From Anodontia alba (Eukaryota > Mollusca > Bivalvia > Lucinida > Lucinidae): a DNA stretch of 64,000 nucleotides. Below, piece after piece: positions 22,701 to 37,700 of this stretch (its first letter is position 1; the number at the start of each line of letters is the position of its first letter). Made by a program: the position numbers and the translations under genes. The stretch spans positions 21,876,609 to 21,940,608 of the forward strand of contig OZ024831.1 of assembly GCA_964016985.1 (NCBI GenBank), read 5' to 3'. A model generated the notes under the pieces. It was not told where the DNA came from. It searched no databases and worked only from the letters and a program-made list of their open reading frames with translations.

Positions 22701-25700
22701 CCAATATGTATCATCATACCAAAGATGAATCAAATTGGTGGTAAGGTTAGGAAATAATGAGGTCTTAAAAACTTTAACGAAAACTTTAACATTTGTGGAC
22801 GCTGATGCCAATGCCGAGGGTAGTACAATAGCTCTCCGTCAATGTTGTTCAGGCAAGCTAATGATGCAGCTACTTTTTGATATCAAAGCTTCAAATATGC
22901 AGTATCAGAAATTAACTAATCACTTACAGTTTTAGCAGATGACAAATTGATATTTTTGTTATTTTTCTCAGAAAATAGGATTAGACATTTCCTACAAACT
23001 GTTTCCATTATAGACAATTTGCATGAAATGTTAAATCCTGTTTCCTGAGAAAAATACGAAAAATATTTCAAAATGTAGTCTACTGAAAATTTAATCCAGA
23101 GTGCTAAGCATTAATTAAAATATCTGTAAGCTGTAGTTTTTCAGATTTTTTGACAATTCAAGTTGCTGTTATTCTGATGAATCAGTTTGATTCTGAGATG
23201 TCACTAAGTCACTAAGAGTAGAATTCTAATCTGCCACTTTCCCACTACATCACCTCTTTATAACACTATTGCTGGGATCCAAAGCAAAAACTGTGTTAGC
23301 TAAACAACCATGTTTTGTTTGTGTTGAGGTTTTATGGCCCAGTCAACCCAGTGGGGTCATGTCGAGCATGGACAAACCACACTTCTACTAGGCAGGCTTA
23401 GTCCTCTAAGCGGTTAACCAGTATTGTGCACATTCTTTCACCAAAAACTGATAAATGCCCTTCTTGAATCAATGGAAGGTAGAGAATGACTGCAGAAAAT
23501 ATTTTATGATCAATCTTCATGAAAGAATGTTGCCGACCTAGCAGGGGTCAAACCGGCAACCACCTGATCACAAGTCGGACGTGCATGTAACTGAGCCACC
23601 GAGGCCAGCTCAATGAACAGTCAAGGTTCCAGTGTACGCTCCTATAAAATTGTGATATCAAATCATGAAATATGCATCTATCGGACAGTATCGAATTAAC
23701 AGGTTTTCCTTTTTCTAAATTATTACCTTTACTTCAATTATTACAATTATTGGATGAACTGAACCATTAACATGAATATCTAATTACTTTGACTATAAAT
23801 ATTCATCAACCATTAACATACCCAGTTTAAATACCTGCAGACAAAATTCTAATATTTTTCTTGTATACTTTTGCCGAGTTCCCAGTCAAAACTTGTTTCT
23901 GATATTCCACATAACTATTCCAGATTGTTGTAAGTCATTTTGAGTTTACCTCTTACATCAAATACTAACAGTACAGTCTGTAAACATGAGAAAATGGTCT
24001 TCAGGCCATCTGTCTACCTAGATCAGCCTGTGCATCTGTAGTCCGATCAGTCGTTTCTCTCTTTCCAATTTTTTCTACAGTGCTGAATAGTTCTACATGA
24101 AGATGCACCAGGGGACTCAGAGATACACCTGGGGACTCAGAATCGTAGCTCTTATCTAAATAAGAGTTTATGTTGATGTTTTTGTAACCCAAAAATATAT
24201 ATTTCTCCAGGAAAACACTTTACTCATAGAAATTGCATAACTGAGGTAATTTCAATGGGTATCTACAGTACATGTATATGCTTTCCCAGAGAAATAAGAA
24301 AATATTTGTCTAGATATCAAACTAATCTAGAGATATGAGAATGTGGATGGTTCAGGTATATGCCTCCTTTCTCATGAAATAGCTCTCGTGAGGGTTTCTG
24401 CCATTTTCAATCAGACAACATAAGTGATTATGTTAACTCTTGTCACGCTGAATAAATCAAATTGCCACACCCACTTCTCTCAGCCAATCAGATTACTTCA
24501 TCAAGGTTGTTGATACAAATTTGCATACTAAATGACAAACAGTGTAGATCCAGATCAGTTGGCTTCCTCAGAAGCCAACTGATCTGGATCTATACTGTTT
24601 GCAAAGGCAAGGTACATCTGGGTGCAGCAGGACCAGGGTTAAGCATACAAATGCGAAACAAACTGGCTGACTCAAACTCAATGACAAATACAGCTGACTG
24701 AAACACAAAGCTATCAGGCAAATACAAATATTATTAGTGATATAAATAAATACACATGTGCAGCACAATAGGAGTTAGTAAAACAAAGCTGAAAAGCAAA
24801 TGCATAAAAAAAAGCACGTAAGACCAGTGCAAACACACACAAACATATGATATACAGTCAACTCTCGTTATCTCGAATTCCAAGGAACCCTCTGAAACAC
24901 TTCGAGATATCTGTAGCTCGACGAATCAGGTTTTCAGAATTGAGGAAAAAATAATTCGAACAACCACATTTGACAAATTTATATGTAATTGGACTCTTGA
25001 AGTTAGAGATATATCAAAAATATCGTGGAAAAGAGGAGCAATTTCTCCTTTTCCACAATATTTTTTTTACTTGTTATTAGATTTTCATGTTAAGGCAGGG
25101 ACAAGATTTTTACTTCTAGATAAGCGGTTATTCAAGATAAGCGAGGTCGAGATAACGAGAGTCAACTGTCTCTTAAAAGTGTTTCTGTCATTCAGGAGTT
25201 GTAAGGCACCAACATAGCTAAGACTTTCTGCACCATAAATAATCTGGAGCACAGCATTTCCTACAAGATTCCATGTGCACCCAGTTAAGACTCAGATCAG
25301 CCTGTGCATCTGCATAGTCTGACAAGAGTCTTTGCTATCCCCCAGAAGATGCTTTAGATCCTTGGCTACCTGCAGAAAACCCTGCAAAGACTAATCAGAC
25401 TGTACAGACACACAGGTTGATCAGAGTCTTCACTGGGCGCATATACTATCTTGTAGAAATTACAGTGCTCAGCTCAAATCAAGATAACTGAACTCCCAGT
25501 AGGACTAAAATAAAGGTACAGCTACAACTGCACTCCCAGTAGGACTAAAATAAAAAGGTACAGCTAAGACAGTAAGAGGCTACTAAACCAACAACTAAAC
25601 ACACACCAAAAGGCATAATTATGGGATCAATGAAGATCCAGGTGTTTTTTTTTTTGTACTGAGGTTTTACGGCCCAGTCAACCCAAGTGTAGGTGTAGCT

Positions 25701-28700
25701 AGTTTACCTAACCACACTTTTACTGGGCAGGCTTAGTCCTCTAAGTGGTTAACCAGTATTGTGCACATTCTTTTGCCAGAAAGAAGATCCTGGTATGTAT
25801 AGCTCCAAATATAATAGGTATCTAGATGAGTATATCTTAGTTCTCCATGATAATGTGTTGCAGCTATTCATTTGAAGCACCTGGATGAGGTGCTTCTAAC
25901 AAATACAAAATATGTGTTCATGGAGAAATAAGAAATAAGCAAATACACCTTCAGTATACTGAGCTCTAGCTAAGATAAAAATGTTAACGTTTTTCTTATT
26001 CCATCCTCAGTGGGAACTCTCCAAGGTAATTCTAACAAGTATGTGGGGAAATAAGAAAATTAATTCAAGTATTGACTTCTATAAGAATTTTACAATGTAA
26101 CATAAGCTCTGGTAGATCGACACAGATTACAGACAAAAAGATGAGAAGTGAGACTTTATGTCCGGGAATCCCACATGTTTCCATGGCCACAGCTAGCAAA
26201 TAAATAATGCTAAAGATAGTACTTTCCACTGAATACAGACTGATATAAATGCATGAAATCTAAATGTTTGAAATGGGGGGAAGAGAAGAATGAAAAAAGG
26301 GAACAAATGAAAACTGCTTAAATCAAACAGATTCACTTTCAAAGGAGAAACTGTAAAATTATTTTGGACTCCCTTCAATGAGTACGGTAAATGTCCTAAA
26401 AATTTCATACATCAAACTGTCTAACAAAATTTCATATGCAAACAGTGTAGACCCAGATCAGACTGCTCCTTCTGGAGCAGTCTGATCAGGGTCTAAACTG
26501 TTTGCTATTCCACTAAGTATTTTAAGAAACAAATGCATAGAAAACAAAAATTAGGCCAAAAAAGGATGGAATAAAGTGTTCAAACTTTCAGAAAATTTAT
26601 CCTAGTTAACCATTTGTGTTTAATTTTTAGGACAAGTATGAAAAAAAGTTCCGTGACCCAATATTTGACCTTTACCACTCTCTGGGTAAATTCAGCAGAT
26701 GACAAACTGATGATATTTTTCTTACTTTCTCCCAGAAAATAGGCTTTGACATTTAATGCAAACTGCCTTCTATGGAGATAATTTGCATGAAATGTCGTAT
26801 CATGTTTCCTACAAAAAATACAAAAAATATTTCAGCATGTCATCTGCCGAAAAATTTACCCAGCATGCTAAGCGTTTAAGTAAATGTGGCTACCTAATTT
26901 ACCAACCAATTAAAAGGTGGTGCTTCTTCAGTTACTGATCACCTCCGTGTAGTGGCAATATTGAAACAGCGAGTACACCTTTATATGGTAACTAACTATC
27001 TTGTGACAGAAATATTACTGATAAAATGGTGATTTTTAATGCATCCAAGCAAAACAAGTGAAGTACAAAATCATAACAAATACAAAACTGCAGAAAAGCT
27101 TACATGCAACATCTACATATAGCCCGATATACAAACCTCAATGGACGAAGATTCAGACTCGGACGACGTCTGTGTTAGCTATGAAAGTACAAATCTTAAT
27201 ATACAATTCTGATCTAATATCCATAGCTCTAGAAAAGGTGTTTTTTTTAACCTAAAAATAATGAAAGTTTTCTTATTTCTCCATGAAAACGTATGTTGTG
27301 GGTACTCATTAGAAGCGCCTCGGTGAGGCGCTTCTAATGTGTACCCAAAACATGTTTTTGTGGAGAAATAAGATAAATATTTACCCGATACTCCTTCTTA
27401 CCTAGAGCTATGAATATCCTATATAATTCTGATCAAACCTATCCTGATAAATTATCAATTATATTTTGATTATCCCATTTAACCTAAATATTCAAACACC
27501 TTAATTCCCAACTTAACTGTCCAAACGTTTAACCCTTAAAGCGCCAATCACAACTATTGTCGTCTGCTTTGTCATCTGCTTGTCATTTTAAAAGTCATTT
27601 TTGCAAACAGTGTGGACCCAGATCAGACTGCTCTTTTGCAAACAGTGTGGACCCAGATCAGACTGCTCCTTGAGCAGTCTGATCTGGGTCCACACTGTTT
27701 GCCTGTATGCAAAAATAGGTTTGAAAAGTTTGCAAGAATATTCAGCAGATGACATAAACAGACTACATTTTCAGGTGCAGTTTTTCTTGGCGCTTTAAGG
27801 GTTAAACAACAACCCCATCTGACTACCTGATGATATGTCTTAAAATCCTGCAGGAGCAGTAAGCAGTGTAGACCCTGCATTCTGTGGCACAGATCTGTGT
27901 CTAAATTGTTTGCTCTGGACTGTCCAAAAACTTACGGTAAATATGGTAATGAGTATCTCAAACAAAAGCATATGCTGTCGGTACTCATTAGAAGCACCTC
28001 AGTGAGGCACTTCTAATAAGTACCCACAGCATATGTCTTTATGAAGAAACAAGAAACAATTATCACCAAATACTCCTCTTTAAAAGATCCTCATATTGAT
28101 TGTGTTGGGGTTTAACAACACGTCAACCCTTGTGGGTCATTTTGTGTCGTCTCCCAGAGAAAGGGAGAAAAGTGATAGAAGAGATAGTAGAAGAGATTAA
28201 AGAGAGGGACAGGGAAGAAAGGAACAAGAATGAAAGTGAAGAAACAGAAGAAATAAAAAATATTCCCCATCTACCCTTACCTGCTACAAGGATAGCAGGT
28301 CTTGCCCAACTGTAAGCCAATATCAGTTGGACGCCCCGGTGACTTAAGATACACGACACCTTCGCAACACCCGACCATCCCAAAAAGATCCTCATATAGA
28401 ACTTGCTTTGTATACAATTCTTATGACGGTATTGTGTTCTTTGCACATACTTCTGTTTTCTTTCAAAATTGTCACATTTACTCTAACTATTCAGATAATC
28501 ACACTTGAGAAAGCAATGCAAATCCAAGCCAAACTAAAGTCGACTCTCGTTATCTCGAACTCGCTTATTTCAAATAACCACTTATCTCGAAGTGAAAATC
28601 TGGTCCCTGTTTTAACACAGAGATCTACCAACAGGCAACAAAATATTGTGGAAAAGAGGAGAAATTGCTCGTAAGGAGCAATTTCTCCTCTTTTCCACAA

Positions 28701-31700
28701 TATTTTCAATATATCTCTAACTTGGGAGTCAAATAAAAGATTAATTCTGTTAAAGGTGGTTGTTCGATTAATTGTTTTCCTCAATTCTGCAAACCTGATA
28801 TGTCGAAGTACGGATATCTTGAAGTGTTTCATAGAGTCCCTTGGATTTCGAGATAACGAGAGTCGACTGTACTCCTATAGAATCAGTCTGGTCAAGGTCT
28901 GCACATTTTGCAAGTCAGTCTCTTGAGACACATCACTAAAGTCAAAAGGACTTGTTCAACTTTTACGATAGGTATGGAGTGAGTGTCCAAATACCTAGTA
29001 AATATAAAAGCAAAATTTTCTATGAAAATAAAAGGATAATTTTCTATGATATTTTTATTTTCACTTCATACCCCTAGTCAACTCAAAGACATCCGTATCA
29101 GCCAAAGGGTCTCTGGCCCTTGGAATATATGAGTCCCAGGCTGAGATGAGTATGACATGTGTAATATCACGTCATAATCTATTTTTAGCAAGTCGATTGT
29201 TCTACCAGTTGATGAGTCTAAGTACTGCTGGATCAGTGGTAAACAGTGTTGACACAGATTGATTGTGTTGGGGTTTAACGACACGTCAACCCTTGAGGGT
29301 CATTTTGTGTCGTCTCCCAGAGAAAGGGAGAAAAGAGATAGAAGAGAGAGTAGAGGAGATGAAAGAGAGGGACAGGGAAGAAAGAGGAACAGGAATGAAA
29401 GTGAAGAAACAGAAGAAATAAAAACATTCCCCCCTCTACCCTTACCCACTACAAGGATAGCAGGCCTTGCCCAACTGTAAGCCAATATCAGTTGGACGCC
29501 CCAGTGATGTAAGATACACAGCACCTTCGCACCACCCGACCACCCCCAATCATCTGATCTGGGTCTTTGTTTGTGTTTAGGTTTACCTGCCCAGTCAACC
29601 CAATGGAGTCATGTTGATTTGTTTGTGTTGATGTTTTACAACCCAGTCAACCCAATGGGGCCAATGGGGTCATGTGGAGCTTGGTCAGTGTAACTAACCA
29701 CACTTTTACTGGGAAGGTTTGTCCTCTAAGCAGTTAACCAGAACTGTGCACATTCTTTCACAAGAAACTGACAACTGCCCTTCTCGAGTCCGCTGAAGAG
29801 AAAGAATGACCACAAAAAATACTTCATGATCAATTTCCATGAAAGAATGTTGCAGACCCGGCAAAGGTAGAATCCAGAACCTCCTGATCACCAGCCGCAT
29901 GCACATCCAACTGAGCCACCGAGGCTGGCTGATCTGGATCTAAACTTGTTCAGGCCTGTGTTCAAATACTTAGGGTAAATATTGTATCATACAGTCTATG
30001 ATACCCAGTTGTTCATTTTATCCTCTATAGAAAAGTTCTTAACCTTTGTCATGCTGAATAAGTTAAGATGCCATGCCCACTTTGACTTTTCAGCCAGATT
30101 ACTTGATCCAGGTTCTTAATACAAATTCACATTCTAATTGACAAACAGTGCAGATCCAGATCAGTTGGCATCTTCAGAAGCCAACTGATCTGGATCTACG
30201 CTTTTTGCAAAAGCAGGGTATATCCGGGTTCAGCAGGACTAAGGTTAATTTCATGCTATTCATTAACCTTTACCTCTCTCTGGGCTAATTCAGCAAACAA
30301 CAAACTAACAATATTTTTCTTATTTTTCCTAGAAAGTAGGCTTTGCAATATCATGCTAATTGTCTCCCTAGGAGACAATTTGCATGAAATGTCAAAGACT
30401 ACTTTCTGGAAAAAATAAGAAAAATATTTCAAAATGTCGTCTGCTGAAATTTTTGCCCAGCATGCAGAGCTCTAAAGCAATTATAATCTGGTTAATGTTT
30501 AGCATATTATACCTCAGAAAAACCAAAGTTAAAATAAAGTTTCCTTATCTTATATTTTACTTTGACGTAGAAAAGAATGGTTATAGGAACAAATCATTAA
30601 TATATAATAAATGCTATATATATTAATCAAAATGCACAAAATGCAAATATTTTCACCAATGCTACTACTATATGTTCGATTAAAATTACTTGAGGCAATG
30701 GTACGGAGAAAGTGTATGCCAGGTTTTATCACTGCATGTCATACAGTTACTCAGAAAAGTAACTAAATGCCAAGGTTGTTGACACAAAAATGACAGACAG
30801 ATGGAAAACCTGAACTCTAAAATAAAGCAGGAATTACAAAGACCTGACAAGAAAAAGTTCCTAAGGAAGAACCTATAATTATAGGCAAGCAGAGGTACGG
30901 ATCTGTTCAATGTGTTTTCACAGTTATCTTAATTTGTTATATTTTACACCTATTCAAGTTACAGAATCTGACCAGTCTGCATAGATTGCAATGGTCTGGG
31001 ATTTTTACTGTTCACATTCAAATGCTGGTTTTTATATGGTGATCGTACTGAGTACAGAGCCTCTTTCACACACAAAAAAGTTGCAGGTTTGGCCTCTATT
31101 CAAGACTTATTAAAACCCAACAGCTCCAGATAAAAGCTTTTTTTTCTTTTTTTTTAACCAAAAAATATTAATGGTACTCTTAGAAGCATCTCACCCAGGC
31201 ACTTCTAATGAGTACCCACAACATATGTTTTTATAGGGAAATAAGAAAATATTTACAGTGAAACCTGTGTAAGAGAGCTACCTCTGAGATTGACTTCAAT
31301 GACTGATGTGGAAAGGTGGCGGTCTTATAAAGGTATATGTCATGTAATTTTGCAAGCAAAATTACATGACATGTATCTTTATAAGACAGACACCTTTTTC
31401 ACATCAACCACTATTTTAAGTCAGTCTCAAAGGTGGCTCTTTTACACAGGTTTCACTGTACCTGATTCCGCCTCTTATCTGGAGCTATGAAAAACCCCAA
31501 ATAAGTTTTTCTCATCTTTCTCAATAGTGCTCAGCCTGTAAAGAGTTGAGCCAGGACTGGACTGAATAGAAACAGGACAAGTAACTCTCAAAATAATCTC
31601 ACCTTATTATCATCACTATCACTAATACGGGTCATGAGAAAACCATTTGCATGACCATTCCTTTTGTCGACAGCTCCTTCCAGCAACTCTGTGTCCTCAC

Positions 31701-34700
31701 AGGCCTCGCGGAATGTCTCTTCATTTTCACAGATTGAAGGAACACTTTGGTGTGAGTTCCGTGGAGTGCTGTCCCTTGAAAGACTGGATACCATTTTATC
31801 ACAGTTTCCTGTTTTCACAGACTGGACCAAGATTTGAACTTTATCATCTCCATATTCTCCAGAAGCAACTTCCATTACTGTCAAGTAAAAAGGTAAGACT
31901 GAAGAAAGTATTTGGATATTTTCTGCTTATTTCAAGCTCTACATAAAATGTGTATGTGTGTGTGTGAACTAGTGATCTTTTTTCTACTTCAAAACATATA
32001 TATGGGCAAGATCTTTTTTTTCTACTTGAAAACATATAAGCACCACTCCAGGAAAACCAGGCTTAATGACACTCTTGATGACGTAGATAAAACAGTGATT
32101 TAATGTCGTCATTTAATATGTCTGACATTTGCCGCTATTTGTAAACATGGAAGTGAATTATATCAAGATCTACATGAATTGTTTGAACAAAAACATTCAT
32201 ATATATTACAGAGAGGCAGGTGTAATGGCAGATGATAGAGATATGGAGGTAACTTGAACATTATGTACATCTAAAATATAAAATATTTGAGCTTGTTTGC
32301 TTCTGTTTCATTATTTTCTATCAGTGATTTTTTGTTTTACTTTTTTTATATATATATATATAAAATACAATGAATCCAATCTGTTAATGCTTCGCATTGT
32401 GGGTAAAAATTTCAGCAGACAACATTTTGAAATTTTTCCTAATTTTTCTAGAAAATAGGCTTTGACATTTCATACAAATAGACCATTTGCATGATATGTC
32501 AAAGCCTATTTTCTGGGAAAAATGTCATCAATTTGTCATCTGCTGAATATGCCCAGAGAGTGGAAAAGGTTAAACTACAATTCTGATCATCTAATCAAGC
32601 TCCTGGCAACCACGATTTGTCCTATGACACAAAAACCGAAGTTATCAAAATGTGAATATTTCACAACAGTATTTGGTGTCAGCAGTTTAGATAAACTATT
32701 TGGATACATAAATATTTACATGGACCTTTTTTCTCTCACCATGAAAACAGCTTATGGGATATCTTTACAATTCATACATTGTCAGAATGATCCTACAGCA
32801 GAAGACACCAGTCTATTTTTTGTATTCCTCCTAGAATACAAGGTCTGGCACTGCATGTGAATCATCTGCTAGTTAGACATTTCACTATAAATGTCAAGCC
32901 TTATTTTCTCTGAAAAAAAAAATATATATTTCAAACATCCTCTGCAGCATATTGAACAGTGACTTTTGTCAAAATTTTGTGGACATTTGCTGAAACCCCA
33001 CGAGCTTACCTTTAACACTCTCTTAGCAAATCTGGCAGAAGGCAAACTGATGACATTTTTTTGTCTTGCCTTTTGCAGTTTTGCATAAAATAGAATTAGA
33101 CATTTCATGGAATTTAGGAGACGATTTGCATGAAATGCCAAATCCTATTTTTTTTGTGAAGTATTTCGAATGAGTATCCACAATACAGTAGAACTTCAAT
33201 GGCTCGAACCCTGATGGCTTGTTAACCCTGCCTGACTAGAACTAGTGACTTGATCCCTAGAGGTCACTGCCTATAGAAATTAACCCTGGATGGCTAGAAC
33301 TACCTTTGGCTGGAATTAATTTTCATGGTCCCAAACCTGTTCAAGCCAATGAAGTTCTACTGTATGTTTTTGTATAAGAACATAATTTTTGTTGAAAAGA
33401 GCCACATATCTCAAGCTCTGGGGTTAACCCTTTCATCCCTGAGTTTCTGAAGTGGACTCTCCCATCATTGAATCTGGACATGTCCGCTGATGCAAAAAGG
33501 GGTTTCAGTCTAAAATCAAAAACAGAATGGCAAACAGTACAGATCCAGATAAGAAAGCTTGTTATGAGTGGTCACATCTGGATCTATACTGTTTGCAAAG
33601 GTATATGTATTTGGTCAGCAGGGTTGAAAGAGTTAAAAGGGTTCACAACAAGATCTCTACGCAACCAACACTTACTGTAATCTGCAGGGTTATTATACAG
33701 TGGACATTCCAGATTGATAGATTTGAGGTAGGGTAGGAGAGAGCCCATCGGCCCTCTGTATATACACTGGCCGTCTGCTAACAGGTACAACTGAAATAAA
33801 GAAATACAAGTGTGCATAAGAAGACTTCCATTATTCAGAATTCCACTTACATCAGGTAAACAACTAACCCTTGTCTTGCTGATTAAATTAAGCTTCCACG
33901 CCCACTTCTAATTTCCAGCCATCAGATTACTTGATCCAGATTGTTGCTATAAATTCACATACTTAATGGCAAACAGTGCAGATCCAGATCAGTTGGCTTC
34001 TTCAGAAGCCAACTGATCTGGATCTACACTGTTTGCAAAGGCATGGCATATCCAGGTTTAGCAGGACAAGGGTTAATATGAATTTAATAGGTGCTACCTG
34101 TATCAGTGCATCTACATTATCATCGCTTGCTCCATAAGTAGGGTAGCCAAACTCAATCAAAAACTAAATTTTCTCTTTTCACTGACCAAAATCTACTTTG
34201 AACTGATAAAAATACATTTAATGATATTTTGTAACATTTCATAGCCACATATAGGTGCAGCTGTCAGGAGAACAGCTTCTTATTATCCCAGCTGCCATAT
34301 CAACACCCTTTCTTACTGGCCCAGCTGCTGTGTCAATAGCCTCTGCCTAGAGATATTTCATTGGCTCGAGTTTACTGGTGCAAGTCAAGCAGCTCCCTTC
34401 GGATGCACATATTTTGAATAATAGTATACTGGCTGCATGATAATATTATTAGTACATGCATATCTCTCATACCTTATTACCAGAATTGGTAAGACTATTA
34501 TCAACCAAAAAGTATTGATATTTTTCCTTTCTCCATGAAAACATACATTGTGGGAAGTCATCAGAAGTGCCTCAGCAAGGCACTTCTAATGAGAACCCCC
34601 AACATATGTTTTTGTGGAGAAATAAGAAAAATACTTATCTGAATACCCTTCTTATTCAGTGATAGGAATTTACATTTCTGCACCAGGATAATGTTCAAAG

Positions 34701-37700
34701 ATGACATTTGAGCCAGCACATGACAAAACCTACAATAAGACCTCTGCGAATGGCAAAGATACAGATCAGTCTGTACATCCACCCAGTACGGCAAGTGTTT
34801 TTGTTCATCCCTCTCTGGATAGTCCAGAGGCTGTAGAAGGCACATGCAATCAGCTAAGACTCTGATCAGACTGTGCAGATGCGCAGGCTGATCCAAGTCT
34901 TTGCTGGTTGTATAAGTCTTATTGTAGGTTTTGTCATGGGCTGGCTCATTTTCATTTTTCCTCCATATTTTTCCCTGAATTCTTGCTAATCCTCTTTACA
35001 ATTTTCAGTTTTGAGTACACACATCATCATTCCCTGACCTACCCATCATCATCAACCCCAGCACCCCACAGAAAAATCAAGGATATTTTAGTGCAAAAAG
35101 AAGAAAAACTGTCATAAATGATCACTTAAGTTATCAACTGAAGCAGTGTTACTTACATGGTCAAACATCATGAAGAGTTTGGCACTGGGCTGGTGAATGG
35201 TACATATAATAGCTCGTCCTCCAGCGGCTAAGTTCTTCAATAATGACACACACTGGTAACATGAAGAACTGTCCAGACCACTGTAATAAACAGAAAGCAA
35301 CAGGCTAGCATTTTTCTATGACGATTAAATCAGAACATATGGCAAAGGATTTTTATTATAATGGGATAACATTTATGCCAAGGACAAATGCGTGACAAAA
35401 TCTCTACACTTGTATAGAAAAAAATTACCATTATTACTCCAAGGCTAAGCTTACACACTTTATTTCTGGAATAAATGTTTCCCTCTGTGTAAGGGGGCAT
35501 AGCTACAGATAAGAGGAGGTATCCACATAATATTTTTCTTATTTCTTCATGAAAACATATGTTGTGGGTACTTATTAGAAGCGCCTCGCCGAGGCACTTC
35601 CTATGAGTACCCACAACATATGTTTTCATGGGGAAATAAGAAAGATATCAGCATTTTTCGGATGAAAAAAAGAGCCTTATCTGTTGCTATGAGGGGAGGG
35701 CAAACATACATGATTTCAGTGAGGGGAGAAGCACAACAATAAATTAGTATTCATGCATTAGTGTCCTTTTCCTTTTTCTTTCTACTTTTCTGATGGCATT
35801 TACAGCATCAGCTGGCTACTTTCTCATTATCCCCAAGCTTTAGGGATGGGAATATTATGATAACCTCTGTTCATCTGTCTCTGTCCTTCCCTCATGCTCT
35901 CTCCTCCTACACAACTGAGCGGAACTTAATAAAATTGCTATGACTTCCTCACATGGTAAGGGTGTGCCAGAGCAACATTAGCACATTGTGTGGTGATTTT
36001 GTGATAGCAAGCCATCGACTGCACAATCTAGTTATGTTAATTCAAATACGATATGTAATGTAGAGAATATTCTTGTATTCAACACATTCCCCTGTATTTC
36101 ACATAGATAGTCACAAAATCAGAATTAATCCTTAAAGCGTCAAGCAAAATTTGTAGCAGACAACAATCTAAAAATTTTTTTTTTATTTTTCAGTGAAAAC
36201 AAGTCTTGACATTTCATGTGAATTGTCTGCTTGGCACATGAAATGTTAAGACTTGTTTTCTCTGTTAAATACAAAAAAAAAATAAAAAAAAAATTGCCAT
36301 CTGCTGCAGTTGTGATTGGTACTTTAAGGGTTAAGATCTTACACAGATGAAGTACATCTTATATTTTTACAGATGTTTTCTTTCTGGCAACACCTCCGTC
36401 TTCAGCAGTTCTTATAACTATGATGTCTAAACTTAACAAAAACTGCTATCTCATAATGAGTGACAATGATTTAATTCACCTGAAGGGTTCATTAAGCACT
36501 TGTAAAAACATCTTACACTACAGCAGTTTAAAGCTTTTCATTTTCACCTCCAAAAGACAAACAGTGGAGACCCTGATCAGATGCTGCAGAATGTGGTGTC
36601 TGAGGAGGGTCTCTACTGTTTGCAAATCGTTTAGCCATTTTTCTCCAGAAATATCCAAATTACATAGCCCGACATACCTAAATGAAATTGGACTCTTCCA
36701 ATATATAGTGTGGGTGTGTTTATTCAGTCTAAAATGGGTTAAAGAGTTTGTTAAAAATGGCAGCACCTGCATCTTCTGGAAAAAAAGCTTCAACACTATA
36801 CATGTATTTACTATATTTTCCCTAAACACTGGGACACCAAAACTACTTGTCTACTTGCACTTAAATGTGAACACGGCCACTTGACTACATGTTGATTCAT
36901 CTTGAACAGTGTATACCCTGACCAGATGCAGCATTCTGCATCATCTGATCTGGGTCTATAGTGTTCACTCAGGCCTGTCTCAATACCTAGGGTTAATATG
37001 CTAAGTTTGGTGTCTAACCTCAATAAAAATCGTAATCTTAACAGCAATAAGCTACACTGATATAACTCACCTGGTGGGTTCATCAAAGAACATAATAGGT
37101 GGATTATTCACCATTTCCAAGGCAATAGATAGTCGTTTTCTCTGACCACCTGATAAATTACTGGCCCTTGTCTTCTTCGCTTCTGACAAACCAAGAGTTT
37201 CTAAAATGTCATCCACCTATATTAAAAAAAAAATAATACAACAGATACAACAAAGAAATAAGCTTAACCCTTGTCCTGCTGAACCTGGATATGCCCTGTC
37301 TTGGCAAACAGTGTAGATCCAGATCAGTTCTGAAGAAGCCAACTGATCTGGATCTGCACTGTTTGCTATTAAGTATGTGAATTTATAGCAACAATCCGGA
37401 TCAAGTAACCTGATTGGCTGAAAATTAGAAGGGAATGGCAATTTATTCCGCAAGGCAAGGGGTAAGTCTTGTTATAATCTGCATCATTACAGTATTTACC
37501 TTAAATATTGGGACACCTGAACTCTTTATCCCATAACTGTATTTTTTTTTTTTTTTTTTTTTGTATAGGGCAGATTTTGTATCAGAATTGTATGTGTAAG
37601 TATTATTATTGCTTATTTTGTAATGTATTCTAAATCAAGTTAATAAAATTGTTATATATAGGGTGTTTGATTATTTTAAGTATCATTATTTTCATGTTTA

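Larger units (their letters stand above)
29190..29975. repeat. Family I element interrupted by two SINEs
   Basis: Outer pieces: 29213-29258 (CTGGATCAGTGGTAAACAGT) and 29930-29975 (GATCTGGATC... CAGGCCTGTG... TACTTAGGGTAAATA). A bridge at about 29549-29565 holds CATCTGATCTGGGTCT. The two insertions are listed separately. Confidence 0.7.
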
